Shown: positions 39,767-52,491, numbered from the stretch's first letter. The stretch: DNA of 64,000 bases from Microvirga sp. ACRRW (GCF_022346925.1 NZ_JAKRNJ010000008.1:62001-126000), one strand, 5' to 3'. Translations and numbers: made by a program. Notes: generated by a model not told the origin, from the letters alone.

Positions 39767-40318
39767 CTAACGGGAATTCGTGCCGCTGCTCCGGTTGTAG
39801 GCGTCGGCAGTATCCATGCGCTCGACCTCTACATGGAACTGCTCGACCTCGGGGCTGTCGTCCTGGATCGCTCCGACGCCGTAGCGATAGGCCATTTCCC
39901 CGCCTAGCCAGCCGCTGAAGAGCAGCAAGAGGGTCTGCAAGCCTGACAGCCAGAGGCCCCAGCCTTGGGTACCGGCAGCAGGGTTGTCCCAGCGGACACT
40001 GACATTGACGAGGGCAATGCCTACAATCACTAGGTTTGCGACCATGTGCGCCCATGAGATCCAGAGGTTGCGCACCCGGTCAATCGTCATGAAATCAATG
40101 AAGCCCGGCACGGCGGCAACGAGGGCCGTGATGATGCCTCCCATCAGAAGCCAGTAGGAAGCTTCGGCCCAGAACGGAGTGCCGGTGCTGACAAATGCAA
40201 TGTCAGTCGCAAAAGCCCCGATCAGGAAAGCAATCGGAAAGGCGATCAGCATATGGTGGAGCGGGTGCCCGGCAATCGATGCCGTGCTCTCGACACCGTG
40301 ACGGTGATATCGGCCCAT
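39767..40318 (-). CDS. DUF2231 membrane protein
   Basis: A 183 aa inner-membrane protein with four hydrophobic segments. It opens with A-S-I-A-G-H-P-L-H-H-M-L-I-A-F-P, the DUF2231 hallmark with paired histidines; a second H lies in I-S-W-A-H-M-V-A-N. Function unknown, possibly haem or metal related. GGGAG 6 bp before ATG 40318 decides the start. It is divergent from the GGDEF gene. Confidence 0.85.
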   Translation of the reverse strand: MGRYHRHGVESTASIAGHPLHHMLIAFPIAFLIGAFATDIAFVSTGTPFWAEASYWLLMGGIITALVAAVPGFIDFMTIDRVRNLWISWAHMVANLVIVGIALVNVSVRWDNPAAGTQGWGLWLSGLQTLLLLFSGWLGGEMAYRYGVGAIQDDSPEVEQFHVEVERMDTADAYNRSSGTNSR

Positions 40319-40472
40319 GGGGGCTCTCCCTGTGAAGCAACACTTAGGAAAATGCTGCGTTAGGGACTTCGTTCCTGCGCGTCTTCCAGTTGCATAGACT
40401 AGGTTTTGTCCGGCTCGGGACTGGACAAGCGAAGGACAATCGAAGATAGCTCTGATTGAGTTCCCTAGGGTA

Positions 40473-41684
40473 ATGGCCTTGCAGGCCCTTTTTTCTTCTG
40501 CAACAGCCAAGCCGAATCTTGCAACCGATCCAATGACCCTAGACCCAGCCACCCTTAGCGTTGCCTTTGTCTTGCTTGCGGTTGTTCTCGGCTCGTTGTT
40601 GCTGTTTACCTGGACATTGAACAGGAAGGTCCGAGCGCTATCCCTGTGGGGAGTGGCCTTCTGCCTTCTCGCGAGCGGATTCGTGGTCGCGAATTTAGGC
40701 CACTTCAGTGGGACCTACTGGGCACTGCTTGTAGGCAATGCCCTCGGGCTGTCGTCCTATGTAGCCCTTTACGCCGGCTGCAGAGACTTCAACGCTCGAA
40801 AAGCGTTCGTCCCGCTCATGATGACTGGCGTACTGGTCTGGTGCGCGGCCTATCCTTTTATCGCGGACGACCTGGCATACCGGCTGATCCTGTTCTCGCT
40901 GACGACCGGAATCTATGCGCTGCTGTGCGCATGGGAACTCTGGCGGCACGCGCCGCAGCGGCTCGCCTCTCAGCGGGTTGCCGTCTTTCTTCTGGTTCTG
41001 CTCGCGATCTTGAACATAATGCGGGCCTGGCTCGGCTTTTCGCTCACCTCCATTGCCTGGATTGATGCAATGGCTCAGCGCTGGTCATCCGAAATGGCGC
41101 TTTTCCTGGTGGTCTTTGCCCCGACACTCGCCTTCATTTTCCTGTCCATGGCCAAGGAAAGCGTGGAGCTCGGCTACAAGCGGGCCGCCTTCATCGATCC
41201 TTTGACAGGCATCCCTAATAGGCGCGCCTTCATGCAGCATGCAGCCCAACTGCTCCAGGATGTGGAAGGCAGGGCAGTCAGCTGCCTCGTCTTCGATCTC
41301 GACAGGTTCAAGAGCATCAATGACGGCTATGGCCACGAGGCGGGGGACAAAGTCCTCCGGGCCTTCGGGCAGATCCTCGGCGAGCATCTGCCACCGCAAT
41401 CCTTCGGCCGGTTGGGTGGCGAGGAATTCGCAGCCATTCTGCCTATGGGCATGGAAGATGCGACGGACTTGGCGGAAGCAGTGAGATCGGCTCTCTCCAA
41501 AGCCGGCAAGACCCTGCTCGGCCCTCATGCCCAGGTGACCGTCAGTGTGGGATGCTCGACCTCCAGACAGGCAACCATCGAGGCGCTGCTCCAGGAGGCG
41601 GACCTCGCGCTCTATCGTGCGAAGGATCACGGACGGAATGTGGTCATCTCAGCCCGCTCGCTGATTGCTCCCCAGCAAATCTGA
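40473..41684 (+). CDS. membrane-bound diguanylate cyclase (GGDEF)
   Basis: Makes cyclic di-GMP. A hydrophobic sensor region with about six or seven membrane helices (roughly residues 30-220) is followed by a GGDEF domain (about 230-395). The active site is G-R-L-G-G-E-E-F, and D-P-L-T-G-I-P-N-R-R starts the domain. The RxxD inhibitory site expected just before the active loop is absent (P-P-Q-S-F there), so product inhibition is probably lost. ATG 40533 is an alternative start; ATG 40473 has a weak AGGG. Signal sensed is unknown. Confidence 0.88.
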   Translation: MALQALFSSATAKPNLATDPMTLDPATLSVAFVLLAVVLGSLLLFTWTLNRKVRALSLWGVAFCLLASGFVVANLGHFSGTYWALLVGNALGLSSYVALYAGCRDFNARKAFVPLMMTGVLVWCAAYPFIADDLAYRLILFSLTTGIYALLCAWELWRHAPQRLASQRVAVFLLVLLAILNIMRAWLGFSLTSIAWIDAMAQRWSSEMALFLVVFAPTLAFIFLSMAKESVELGYKRAAFIDPLTGIPNRRAFMQHAAQLLQDVEGRAVSCLVFDLDRFKSINDGYGHEAGDKVLRAFGQILGEHLPPQSFGRLGGEEFAAILPMGMEDATDLAEAVRSALSKAGKTLLGPHAQVTVSVGCSTSRQATIEALLQEADLALYRAKDHGRNVVISARSLIAPQQI

Positions 41685-41701
41685 AGAGCGTGGCCGCAGC
41701 A

Positions 41702-42511
41702 TCAACGTTGCGCCGTCACGACGATGGCGCGCATGCGGTTCTCGATCTTGCCGTCGCCGAAACGCTTGGCGAGAGCCTGAGCGACTTTCTCCGTAATCTC
41801 GTCGAGGCGTCCGGGAGCGCGTGCCTCGAGTTCGCCGCGAAGGGGCGTTCCCTGAGTGAGGCCCATGGCTGCGCTGGCGGCTTTGGGAGCGCTGCTCACC
41901 TTGTCGACCGGCTCGATGTCGATGTTCTCGAAACCTGCGCTTTCGAGTTCTCCCAAGAGGCGATCCGTGTCGAAATAGCCGAAGGGCGTGCGTTCAAAGA
42001 AACGTGGCGGATCATCGGGAAACATGGCGATGGCTTGGTCGGAAACGGTCTTGCTGACCTGGTTCGCATCCAGTCTGTCCCAGACATTGAACAGGAAACG
42101 GCCACCCGGCTTGAGCACGCGCAGCGCCTCCCGGAAGGCCGCTTGCTTGTCAGGGAAGAACATCACGCCGAACTGGCACACCACCGCATCGAAGGAACTG
42201 TCCTCGAAGGGAAGCGTCTGCGCATCCGTCTGTCGCCAAGTCACGTTGGGAGCTTGCAGCTTGGTCTGCGCCAGGTCGAGCATCGCCTGATTGAGGTCGG
42301 TCGCGACGATCTCGACATCGGACGGAAGATTCCTGGCGAGTGCGCGCGTAACGATACCCGTGCCCGCGGCCGTCTCCAGGATCCTGCCGGAGGCGACATC
42401 CCTCAGCCGCGCCGCAAGGTCCTCAGCAAAGGGTTGAAAGAGAAGCGTGCCGAGGTGCTGCTCGTAGATGATAGGGATCGAGCCGGCAAAGGTAGCATCG
42501 GTGGCGCTCAT
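41702..42511 (-). CDS. class I SAM-dependent methyltransferase
   Basis: A 269 aa Rossmann-fold methyltransferase. Motif I is I-L-E-T-A-A-G-T-G-I-V-T, followed by I-V-A-T-D-L-N and F-D-A-V-V-C-Q-F-G-V-M-F-F-P-D, and L-K-P-G-G-R-F-L-F-N-V-W. It resembles the UbiE/methyltransferase 11 group; the substrate is unknown. GGAGGG 5 bp before ATG 42511 decides the start. It is divergent from the nitronate-monooxygenase-like gene and convergent with the GGDEF gene (17-bp gap). Confidence 0.82.
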   Translation of the reverse strand: MSATDATFAGSIPIIYEQHLGTLLFQPFAEDLAARLRDVASGRILETAAGTGIVTRALARNLPSDVEIVATDLNQAMLDLAQTKLQAPNVTWRQTDAQTLPFEDSSFDAVVCQFGVMFFPDKQAAFREALRVLKPGGRFLFNVWDRLDANQVSKTVSDQAIAMFPDDPPRFFERTPFGYFDTDRLLGELESAGFENIDIEPVDKVSSAPKAASAAMGLTQGTPLRGELEARAPGRLDEITEKVAQALAKRFGDGKIENRMRAIVVTAQR

Positions 42512-42709
42512 GTTTCCCTCCACCGCGAAAGCGGGCATGATCATGCCGATGGAAAGGGGAGGCAATAGTCTCAAAAGGGTAGTCTAGCGTCCTGATGTGG
42601 CTCGCAGAGGCATTGAAGACCGCTTAGAGTGCCGTGCTAGAAGATGTTGTTTGTTTCCGCTCGTGACGTTGCGCGAGCGCAGTTCGTCCATGACGGGAGG
42701 GGCGAGAGT

Positions 42710-43786
42710 ATGTGGAAGGATCGGAGAATTCTCGATCTTCTGAAGATCGAATGCCCCATCGTCCAGGCGCCGATGGCCGGAGCGAACCTGTCCGATATGG
42801 TCATTGCCGTCTCGGAAGCCGGCGGTCTCGGTTCCCTGCCTTGCGCTCTGCTGAGCCCGGAGAAGGCGCGCGAGGAATTGTCCAAGATTCGGCGCGGGAC
42901 TTCTAAGCCCATCAACGTCAATTTCTTCTGCCATCGCGCGCCGGTTTTCGACGAGACTCGGGAAGCGGCGTGGAAGCAGCGGTTGAAGACTTATTATCTC
43001 GAATTCGGGCTCGACCCGGACATGCCGACACCGCCCTCATCGCGCGCGCCTTTCGACGAGACTTTTTTGGAGATCGTGGAGGAGTTCAGGCCGGAGGCCG
43101 TGAGTTTCCATTTCGGATTGCCGGAGCAACGCCTGCTGAAGCGCGTGAAGAATACGGGTGCAAAGGTTTGGTCCTCCGCAACCACGGTCGCTGAGGCGCG
43201 CTGGCTCGAAGGGGAGGGATGCGACGCAATCATCGCGCAAGGCTTCGAGGCAGGCGGCCATCGCGGTATCTTCCTGACCGACGATCTCTCGACGCAGGTC
43301 GGCACCATGGCGCTGGTGCCGCAGGTGGTCGATGCGGTGAAGGTGCCCGTGATTGCGGCCGGCGGAATATCCGATGCACGCGGCATCGCTGCGGCGATCA
43401 CCTTGGGCGCCTCGGCCGTGCAGATGGGAACCGCGTATCTCTTCACGCCGGAAGCCACGATCTCCCCGGTTCACAGGCAGGCGCTCAAAAGCACTGAGGC
43501 CGAGACAACGGCACTGACGAATGTCTTCACCGGGCGCCCCGCGCGAGGCGTCGTCAACCGCATCATGCGCGAGGCTGGACCCATCGCGGCGGACGCACCT
43601 GCGTTTCCGCTCGCGGGCGGCGCTCTTGCGCCGCTGCGGCAGAAATCCGAGCCTCAGGGCTCAGGCGATTTCATGCCCCTCTGGTCGGGCCAGGCTGCGC
43701 GCCTGAGCCGTGAGATGCCTGCGGGGGAACTCACGAAGCGGTTGGCGCAGGACGCTCTCGATAAACTCGGAGCGCGTTCGGCATGA
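42710..43786 (+). CDS. nitronate monooxygenase / 2-nitropropane dioxygenase family
   Basis: FMN-binding TIM-barrel enzyme, 358 aa. It has C-P-I-V-Q-A-P-M-A-G at the start of the barrel, the active-site and phosphate-binding blocks G-F-E-A-G-G-H-R-G, P-V-I-A-A-G-G-I-S-D-A-R-G, and L-G-A-S-A-V-Q-M-G-T-A-Y. Members oxidise alkyl nitronates or act as enoyl reductases. Start ATG 42710 (M-W-K-D-R-R) lies just after GGAGGGG. It converges on uvrA with a 21-bp gap. Confidence 0.88.
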   Translation: MWKDRRILDLLKIECPIVQAPMAGANLSDMVIAVSEAGGLGSLPCALLSPEKAREELSKIRRGTSKPINVNFFCHRAPVFDETREAAWKQRLKTYYLEFGLDPDMPTPPSSRAPFDETFLEIVEEFRPEAVSFHFGLPEQRLLKRVKNTGAKVWSSATTVAEARWLEGEGCDAIIAQGFEAGGHRGIFLTDDLSTQVGTMALVPQVVDAVKVPVIAAGGISDARGIAAAITLGASAVQMGTAYLFTPEATISPVHRQALKSTEAETTALTNVFTGRPARGVVNRIMREAGPIAADAPAFPLAGGALAPLRQKSEPQGSGDFMPLWSGQAARLSREMPAGELTKRLAQDALDKLGARSA

Positions 43787-43807
43787 TGTAAGGCAGCTCT
43801 CGCCGCC

Positions 43808-46774
<2,967 letters not shown>

Positions 46775-46889
46775 GGCCTAGCTTCAAGCCTTATATGAGG
46801 GGAAAGCGGCCATAAACGGCCGGTTCCGGGATATGTGATGTCCTACCCGCCGATGCAATGCGGCGGATGATTCCAGGTGTGAAATCCTA

Positions 46890-46904
46890 GAACAAAAAGG
46901 GTAC
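46890..46904 (-). promoter_or_regulatory. near-consensus LexA box upstream of uvrA
   Basis: GAAC (46890-46893), seven bases, GTAC (46901-46904). Read toward uvrA it is GTAC-CCTTTTT-GTTC, one base away from the GTTC-N7-GTTC direct repeat, with the same T-rich spacer as the two boxes at 8097 and 62916. It lies 116 bp before the uvrA start. uvrA is a standard SOS gene, which supports the reading. Confidence 0.5.
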
Positions 46905-46981
46905 GGTGGGCAATGGGGAATGGCCGCCTTAAAGGATCGCATTTAATGTTATGAAGTAACAGTCAATGCACCAGAGGCCCC

Positions 46982-48889
46982 ATGCCTGTCTATGATCCGA
47001 TAACCGATACCTACACATACGAAGCCGGCGAGGACGGAGCATTTAAGCTTTCTGACAGCGGCCACGTTGGAGCCGGCGGCAACGTTATCGGCAACTTCTT
47101 CGGCAATAGGATTACCGGCAATGCCGGATATAACTTGCTCGATGGAAGAGGAGGCAACGACTTTCTGGATGGGGCGAGCGGCGTCGACACGCTGAACGGA
47201 GGCAGCGGCTCCGACACCTTGATCGGCGGGCTCGGCGCGGACATCCTCATGGGCGGGATCGATGCCGACAGCATGGTCGGCGGCGAGGGCATGGATACCT
47301 ATTACATCGACAATGTGGGTGATGTGATTGTCGAAGCCGAGAACGAAGGATGGGACAAGGTCTTCTCGGCAATCAGCTACACATTGGGGGACCATCTCGA
47401 AAACTTGTCGCTTGTCGCCGGTGCCGGCCACATCAATGCGACCGGCAATGACTACGACAACATCCTTGTCGGCAATGAAGGCAACAACATCCTGGACGGC
47501 GGGCGCGGCGATGACGTCTTATGGGGCATGCCGGGTGTCGACACGCTGAAGGGTGGAGAGGGTAACGATACCTATCATCTCGACGAAGATTACCTGGGTG
47601 ACATCATTGTGGAGGAGGCCAATCAAGGCTCGGACACGATCATCGCGTCCATCACCTTCAGCCTTCAGACTCTCGTGAATGTCGAGAACATCACGCTTCT
47701 CGGCACGGACACCATCAATGCGACCGGCAATGCCGCCGTCAACAGGCTCCAGGGAAATGAGGCCAGGAATATCCTCAATGGTCTGTCGGGCGCGGACGTC
47801 ATGGAAGGGCGCCGTGGCGATGACGTCTACATTGTCGACAATATGGACGACATTGTCATCGAGCACGACGGCGAAGGCTCTGACGAGGTGCTGTCTTCCG
47901 TAAGTTTCACTCTGCGTACTCACGTCGAAAAACTTGTCCTGACCGGCAATGATCATATCGCGGGAACCGGCAACCATCTGGACAATGTCATTCTCGGAAA
48001 TGGCGGAAATAATACTCTTATCGGGGGAGCTGGGGCAGACACACTCAACGGCGGCAACGGTAACGATACCTACTACGTAGACAACGTTGCCGATGTTGTT
48101 CTCGATACGTCCGGCAAGGATGCCATCTTCTCGTCGATCAATTTCACTCTTTCAGATGCTATGGAGAACCTCTCTGCAGATGGTTCCGCATCGCTCAGTT
48201 TGACCGGGAATGCTTCAAGCAACGAGATTGTCGGTAATCGGGGCAATGATACGCTGGATGGCGGTAGTGGCGCCGATTCCATGACCGGCAGCAGCGGCAA
48301 CGACGTTTATTACGTCGATGACAAGTCCGACCGAGTGATCGAGACTTCCAGCCGCGACGGCTCCGACCTGGTCTATTCCAGCGTTAGCTACACGCTCAGC
48401 AACTATGTGGAGAAGCTCACGGGCATCGGCTCGGGTGCGATCAACCTCTCAGGTAATCGCCTGAGCAACGCCATCGCCGGCAACGCGGCCAAGAACACGA
48501 TCAAGGGGCAGGCTGGCAACGACGTCCTTAATGGAGGGCTCGGCAACGATGTGCTCTATGGCGGTAAGGGCAAAGACAGTTTCGTGTTCAACACAGCTTT
48601 GAACAAGAAAGCGAATGTCGACACGATCAAGGATTTTTCGGTGCGCGACGACACGATCCGCCTGGAGAACGCGATCTTCAAGTCGCTGAAGAAGACGGGC
48701 AAGCTCAACAAGGCGTTCTTCAAGATCGGCACCAAGGCCGGGGATAAGAACGACTTCGTGATCTACAACGACAAGACCGGCGCGCTCTCATACGACGCCG
48801 ACGGTTCGGGCAAAAAGGCCGGCATGATCAAGTTCGCTCAGCTCAAGGCAGGCTTGAGCCTGACCGCCGGCGACTTCATCGTTATCTAA
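46982..48889 (+). CDS. RTX calcium-binding protein with five repeat modules
   Basis: A 635 aa putatively secreted protein. After a short N-terminal stretch it has RTX nonapeptides (about residues 55-100). Five modules of roughly 85-95 residues follow, each G-N-D-T-Y-Y-V-D-N type, then S-Y-T-L, E-K-L/E-N-L, T-G-N, and G-N-N-x-L-x-G-G. The C-terminal module (about 530-635) ends in D-F-I-V-I and is shared with 38395 and 52692. Such proteins are usually type I secreted and calcium-folded; no enzymatic domain is seen, so adhesin or surface-layer roles are possible. It is the first gene of the RTX group beside uvrA. Confidence 0.85.
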   Translation: MPVYDPITDTYTYEAGEDGAFKLSDSGHVGAGGNVIGNFFGNRITGNAGYNLLDGRGGNDFLDGASGVDTLNGGSGSDTLIGGLGADILMGGIDADSMVGGEGMDTYYIDNVGDVIVEAENEGWDKVFSAISYTLGDHLENLSLVAGAGHINATGNDYDNILVGNEGNNILDGGRGDDVLWGMPGVDTLKGGEGNDTYHLDEDYLGDIIVEEANQGSDTIIASITFSLQTLVNVENITLLGTDTINATGNAAVNRLQGNEARNILNGLSGADVMEGRRGDDVYIVDNMDDIVIEHDGEGSDEVLSSVSFTLRTHVEKLVLTGNDHIAGTGNHLDNVILGNGGNNTLIGGAGADTLNGGNGNDTYYVDNVADVVLDTSGKDAIFSSINFTLSDAMENLSADGSASLSLTGNASSNEIVGNRGNDTLDGGSGADSMTGSSGNDVYYVDDKSDRVIETSSRDGSDLVYSSVSYTLSNYVEKLTGIGSGAINLSGNRLSNAIAGNAAKNTIKGQAGNDVLNGGLGNDVLYGGKGKDSFVFNTALNKKANVDTIKDFSVRDDTIRLENAIFKSLKKTGKLNKAFFKIGTKAGDKNDFVIYNDKTGALSYDADGSGKKAGMIKFAQLKAGLSLTAGDFIVI

Positions 48890-48910
48890 ATCCGGCATCC
48901 TGCCACAAGA

Positions 48911-48936
48911 AAAGGCCCGCCGGATGGCGGGCCTTT
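48911..48936. terminator. bidirectional terminator between convergent RTX genes
   Basis: AAAGGCCCGCC (48911-48921) and GGCGGGCCTTT (48926-48936) form a perfect 11-bp stem with a GGAT loop. A and T ends give short U runs on both strands. It lies midway between the two stop codons. Confidence 0.85.
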
Positions 48937-48953
48937 GCGTAGTGGAGGTTGTC

Positions 48954-50327
48954 TTAATCCACGAAAACGAAGTGAGAGGCTTTCAGCGCGGCCTTGTTGG
49001 CCAAGGTCGTCACGAGTTGGAGGTCGTACTCCGCTCCGGTGCCGTCGGCATCGTAATAGAGCTTGCCGTCATCCGTGTCGTAGAGGAACTGCGACATGGT
49101 TGTGGTGGCCTTCGGGTCCGTTCCGACCACGAGGAAGCTCTTCAGATCGAAAACGGGGGTCACGTACTTGTCCTGAACGTAGTCGAAGTACTCAAAGTCC
49201 CCAAGGCTAACGAGGAAGTAGTCTTTGCCCGAGAAGTCCGCGATCGTGGTTCTTGCAGAAGGAGAAAGGATAAACTGATCGTCGCCCTTGCCGCCAATGA
49301 GGGTTACTTTTCCTGAGCCGCTCAGCTTGTCATCCCCAGCACCGCCATTGAGGGTGATCACGGCGGCAGGATCACCATAAAAATAGCCAGATGCGGAGAG
49401 TTTGTCGTTGCCGGCACCGCCATTGACCACGCCGGAACTGCCGCTGGCATAGATGGTATCGTTACCCTTCGAGCCCGTGATGGCGCTTCCGGTATCCATG
49501 TCATAGACAGAAAGGTTAACCTTCTCGAATTGCCCGGCCTTGATGCCGGCATAACCGATATCGGCTGCCTTCTGCCCGGTGATCTTCGAGAAGTTGAGCG
49601 TATATTTTGCTAGGTCAACCGTGATTGAAGTAATCGAGAGGCTGAGCGTATCCACGCCTTTGCCACCGAGGGCGTAGTCGCCATCGTCGGCATAAATCCT
49701 GTCATTGCCGTCACCGCCCAGCAACTTGTCCTTGCCCGGTGCACCTAGTGTGCTGGCGCCGGATTCACGGCCATCGATGGTATCGTCGCCCGCTCCGCCT
49801 GACAGGTAGTCAGTGCCGTTCGCCCCGTACAGATTGTCGTCGCCTGCACCGCCGTCCAGCCGGTCGTTGCCGTATCCACCGGAGAGTTCATCGTCGCCCG
49901 TGCCGCCGTCCAGACGGTCGTTGCCGAAGCCTCCCGAGAGATAATCATCATTGGCGCCGCCATAGAGCTTGTCGTTGCCCAAGTCGCCGTAAAGGCTATC
50001 GTGACCGGCGTCGCCATAGAGGGTATCGTTGCCATCCTCGCCATAGAGAATGTCATTCTGGTCGCCGCCATAGAGCCTGTCGTTGCCGAGGCCGCCGTAA
50101 ACGACGTCCTTGCCCCGGCCGCCAAGCACCTTATCCGCCCCGATGCCGGAATAGATGGTGTCGTTGCCGTCGCCGCCGGTCAGGTTGTCATTGCCTTCGG
50201 CGCTGAAGATATAATCGTCACCGGCTCGGCCGTCGAAAATGTCAGCAAATTTCGAGCCAAAGAAAGTATCGTCCGTGAGGCTCCCCTTAAGGGCCTTCTT
50301 CTTTGTCGTGATGCGATAGGTGGTCAT
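48954..50327 (-). CDS. RTX calcium-binding protein, paralogue of 57077-58498
   Basis: A 457 aa protein. Residues about 15-195 are a nearly unbroken RTX block (G-G-x-G-N-D-x-L-Y/S-G type, about 18 nonapeptides). Then comes a domain with [25 protein letters not shown], more RTX units, and an ending with [18 protein letters not shown]. The paralogue at 57077 matches the same order of parts. The C-terminus differs from the module of the 46982 type. GGAGG 6 bp before ATG 50327 decides the start. Confidence 0.85.
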   Translation of the reverse strand: MTTYRITTKKKALKGSLTDDTFFGSKFADIFDGRAGDDYIFSAEGNDNLTGGDGNDTIYSGIGADKVLGGRGKDVVYGGLGNDRLYGGDQNDILYGEDGNDTLYGDAGHDSLYGDLGNDKLYGGANDDYLSGGFGNDRLDGGTGDDELSGGYGNDRLDGGAGDDNLYGANGTDYLSGGAGDDTIDGRESGASTLGAPGKDKLLGGDGNDRIYADDGDYALGGKGVDTLSLSITSITVDLAKYTLNFSKITGQKAADIGYAGIKAGQFEKVNLSVYDMDTGSAITGSKGNDTIYASGSSGVVNGGAGNDKLSASGYFYGDPAAVITLNGGAGDDKLSGSGKVTLIGGKGDDQFILSPSARTTIADFSGKDYFLVSLGDFEYFDYVQDKYVTPVFDLKSFLVVGTDPKATTTMSQFLYDTDDGKLYYDADGTGAEYDLQLVTTLANKAALKASHFVFVD

Positions 50328-50660
50328 GCATTCCTCCAAACCTACGCCGACAATGTCACGTTATTTCGTAATAGACAATTAGTGATTGCGGGACTTGGGC
50401 GTCTTGCCGCGTAACGCGCGCCCTCCATTGCCTTGCGCAAAATGGCTCAGGCAGCGATGCGCGGGGATATAATATGCACAGGTCTCTCCGTGGGTTATGT
50501 CCGGCCCCTGGCCCCACGACCTCAGGTGAATGAGCAGGGCATGATGATGGAAGCCAAAGCTTTGCCTGGTCAGCTTATGGCTAAGCTAAAGATTCCAGTT
50601 GCTTTGCGGGCGGGCTGAAACTAACAACCCATAAACTTTATAACGTTTTGGGGCTGAATT
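50328..50660. other. 333-bp intergenic region between divergent RTX genes
   Basis: Presumably holds promoters for both RTX genes. Two short A+T-rich patches (near 50360-50400 and 50615-50650) stand out from the GC-rich background. One 61-codon open frame at 50433-50618 has no family resemblance and I do not call it a gene. No hairpin or box recognised. Confidence 0.5.
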
Positions 50661-52433
50661 ATGGGCATGACCTTAAGTAATGGTCGCGGCGAGGCTTTGA
50701 CCGGACTGGCAAACGGAACCTTCGTAACTGTCTGGAATGGTGCAGGTAATACTCCGACGGCTCAGTTCTTCAATGCGGATGGAACGAACAAGGGTGGGCC
50801 GGTTGTCATCGGCGCCGGTTCCGCTGAGGAGAAGCTCAATTTCAAGGCGGCCAGCCTCAACGACGGCCGCTTCGTGGTGGTCTGGGAGCAGAAGGGCGCC
50901 AAGAACGGCGTCTATGCCCGGATCTTCGACGTAGAGGGCAATCCTGCCGGCACTGCATTCAAGATCAATTCCGGCGATGCCGGCCAGACGCTTCCCCAGG
51001 TGACGGCTCTCAAGAATGGCGGCTTCACGGTTGCATCCATCAACGAAGGTGCTGCGACGACCGTGACCGTCGATGGGAACGGCGTTCAGAAGAGCCCCGT
51101 GGTCCTGAAGACCGGAGCCGTCGATATTGCCGTCACGACTTTGAACAATGGAAACGTCGTCTCGATCATCGGAACCGGTAGCTCGGGAAGCTATGCGGTG
51201 TTCGGGGATATTCAGCTGCCCGACGGGTCGGATTATGCATCCGGGGAGTTCATTTCCGCCTTCAACGACACCGACAGACCGGATGCGAGCGTCACCGCCT
51301 TGTCGGATGGCGGCTTCCTCTTCATTCACGATGCTGTTCAGAGCGGCCGGGATTCCGTGGATCTCTTCCGCTATACAAGCAACGGCATGGCCGTCGGAAC
51401 CGGAACGAGCTTTGGGACAGGAGCCGGGCAGAAGGTTGGCTCGCCTGTCGTGAAGGCTTTGCCGAACGGCGGTTTCGTGTTCGCGTACACGATGGAAAAC
51501 GCCACCAGCAAGTATGTGTATGCCGGGTCGAGCAGTTCCAATTCGACTTTCCTTCTTACCGCATCGCAGGTCGGCGGGGGCGAAGGTGGAAATCAAACAT
51601 CGCCGCAGATCACCGTGTTGAACGATGGGCGTTACATCATCAGCTGGCTCAACACCTATAATGGCGTGACGACGACGAAAGCGGAGATCTTCGACGAGCG
51701 CTCCAGCGGTGCCGATTGGTCCGGCTCGGCGATGAACGAGCAGTATATCGGCACCATCTACAACGACAGGCTCAATGCCGGCGCGGGCAATGACTCCATC
51801 GTTGGTGGACAGGGCAACGACGTGCTGAACGGCGGTGCCGGTGCGGATACCATGCAAGGTGGAGCCGACAACGACACCTATTATGTGAGTGAGGCCGGCG
51901 ATCAGGTCGTGGAGACGGCCAACAACGGCACGGCGGATCATGTGATCACGGACATCACCTATGCGCTGGGAGCTCATGTTGAGCGCCTGAGCGCCGCCTC
52001 AGGTTCGTCCGCCATCAACCTGACCGGCAACTCGCTGGCCAACGTGATCAAGGGCAACAACGGCGCCAACAAGATCAACGGCGGCGCCGGCAACGATCAG
52101 CTCACGGGCGGCAAGGGCAAGGACACCTTCGTGTTCAACAAGAGCCCGAATTCCAAGACCAACAAGGACAAGATCCTGGACTGGAACTACAAGGACGACA
52201 CGATCCATCTTGAGAACAAGTACTTCAAGGCGCTGAAGAAGACCGGCTGGCTCAAGAAGGACCAGTTCGTGCTGGGCTCGAAGGCGAAGGACAAGAATGA
52301 CTTCGTCGGCTACAACAAGACGACAGGCGACCTCTGGTACGACGCGAACGGCAGCAAGTCCGGCGGCCAGGTGGTGTTCGCCAATATCGGCAAGAACAAG
52401 AAGATCGCCTATAACGATTTCTTCGTCATCTGA
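50661..52433 (+). CDS. RTX protein with N-terminal propeller-like repeats
   Basis: A 590 aa protein. Residues about 1-360 contain repeated strands of the form L-x-D/N-G-x-F-V-V/T-x-W (L-A-N-G-T-F-V-T-V-W, L-N-D-G-R-F-V-V-V-W, L-K-N-G-G-F-T-V-A, L-S-D-G-G-F-L-F-I, L-N-D-G-R-Y-I-I-S-W), as in beta-propeller-like adhesive domains. RTX nonapeptides (about 370-400) and one G-N-D-T-Y-Y-V module follow. The C-terminal secretion-type module ends in D-F-F-V-I and is lysine-rich. It is followed by a strong terminator. Confidence 0.83.
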   Translation: MGMTLSNGRGEALTGLANGTFVTVWNGAGNTPTAQFFNADGTNKGGPVVIGAGSAEEKLNFKAASLNDGRFVVVWEQKGAKNGVYARIFDVEGNPAGTAFKINSGDAGQTLPQVTALKNGGFTVASINEGAATTVTVDGNGVQKSPVVLKTGAVDIAVTTLNNGNVVSIIGTGSSGSYAVFGDIQLPDGSDYASGEFISAFNDTDRPDASVTALSDGGFLFIHDAVQSGRDSVDLFRYTSNGMAVGTGTSFGTGAGQKVGSPVVKALPNGGFVFAYTMENATSKYVYAGSSSSNSTFLLTASQVGGGEGGNQTSPQITVLNDGRYIISWLNTYNGVTTTKAEIFDERSSGADWSGSAMNEQYIGTIYNDRLNAGAGNDSIVGGQGNDVLNGGAGADTMQGGADNDTYYVSEAGDQVVETANNGTADHVITDITYALGAHVERLSAASGSSAINLTGNSLANVIKGNNGANKINGGAGNDQLTGGKGKDTFVFNKSPNSKTNKDKILDWNYKDDTIHLENKYFKALKKTGWLKKDQFVLGSKAKDKNDFVGYNKTTGDLWYDANGSKSGGQVVFANIGKNKKIAYNDFFVI

Positions 52434-52462
52434 TCAACTCAAGAACCATCGAACCATCGGCG

Positions 52463-52491
52463 AGGGAGCGGGTTACCGCTCCCTTTTTGTT
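52463..52491 (+). terminator. terminator of RTX gene 50661-52433
   Basis: AGGGAGCGG (52463-52471) and CCGCTCCCT (52476-52484) form a perfect stem with loop GTTA, followed by TTTTGTTT. Confidence 0.9.

Noticed and set aside
39720-40055. Upstream part of the frame carrying the porin-like small protein
   Set aside because: Antisense/offset to the DUF2231 gene and lacks signal features; the signal peptide begins at 39719.
50433-50618. 61-codon plus-strand frame between divergent RTX genes
   Set aside because: No resemblance to a known family and no convincing ribosome site; left as part of the promoter gap.
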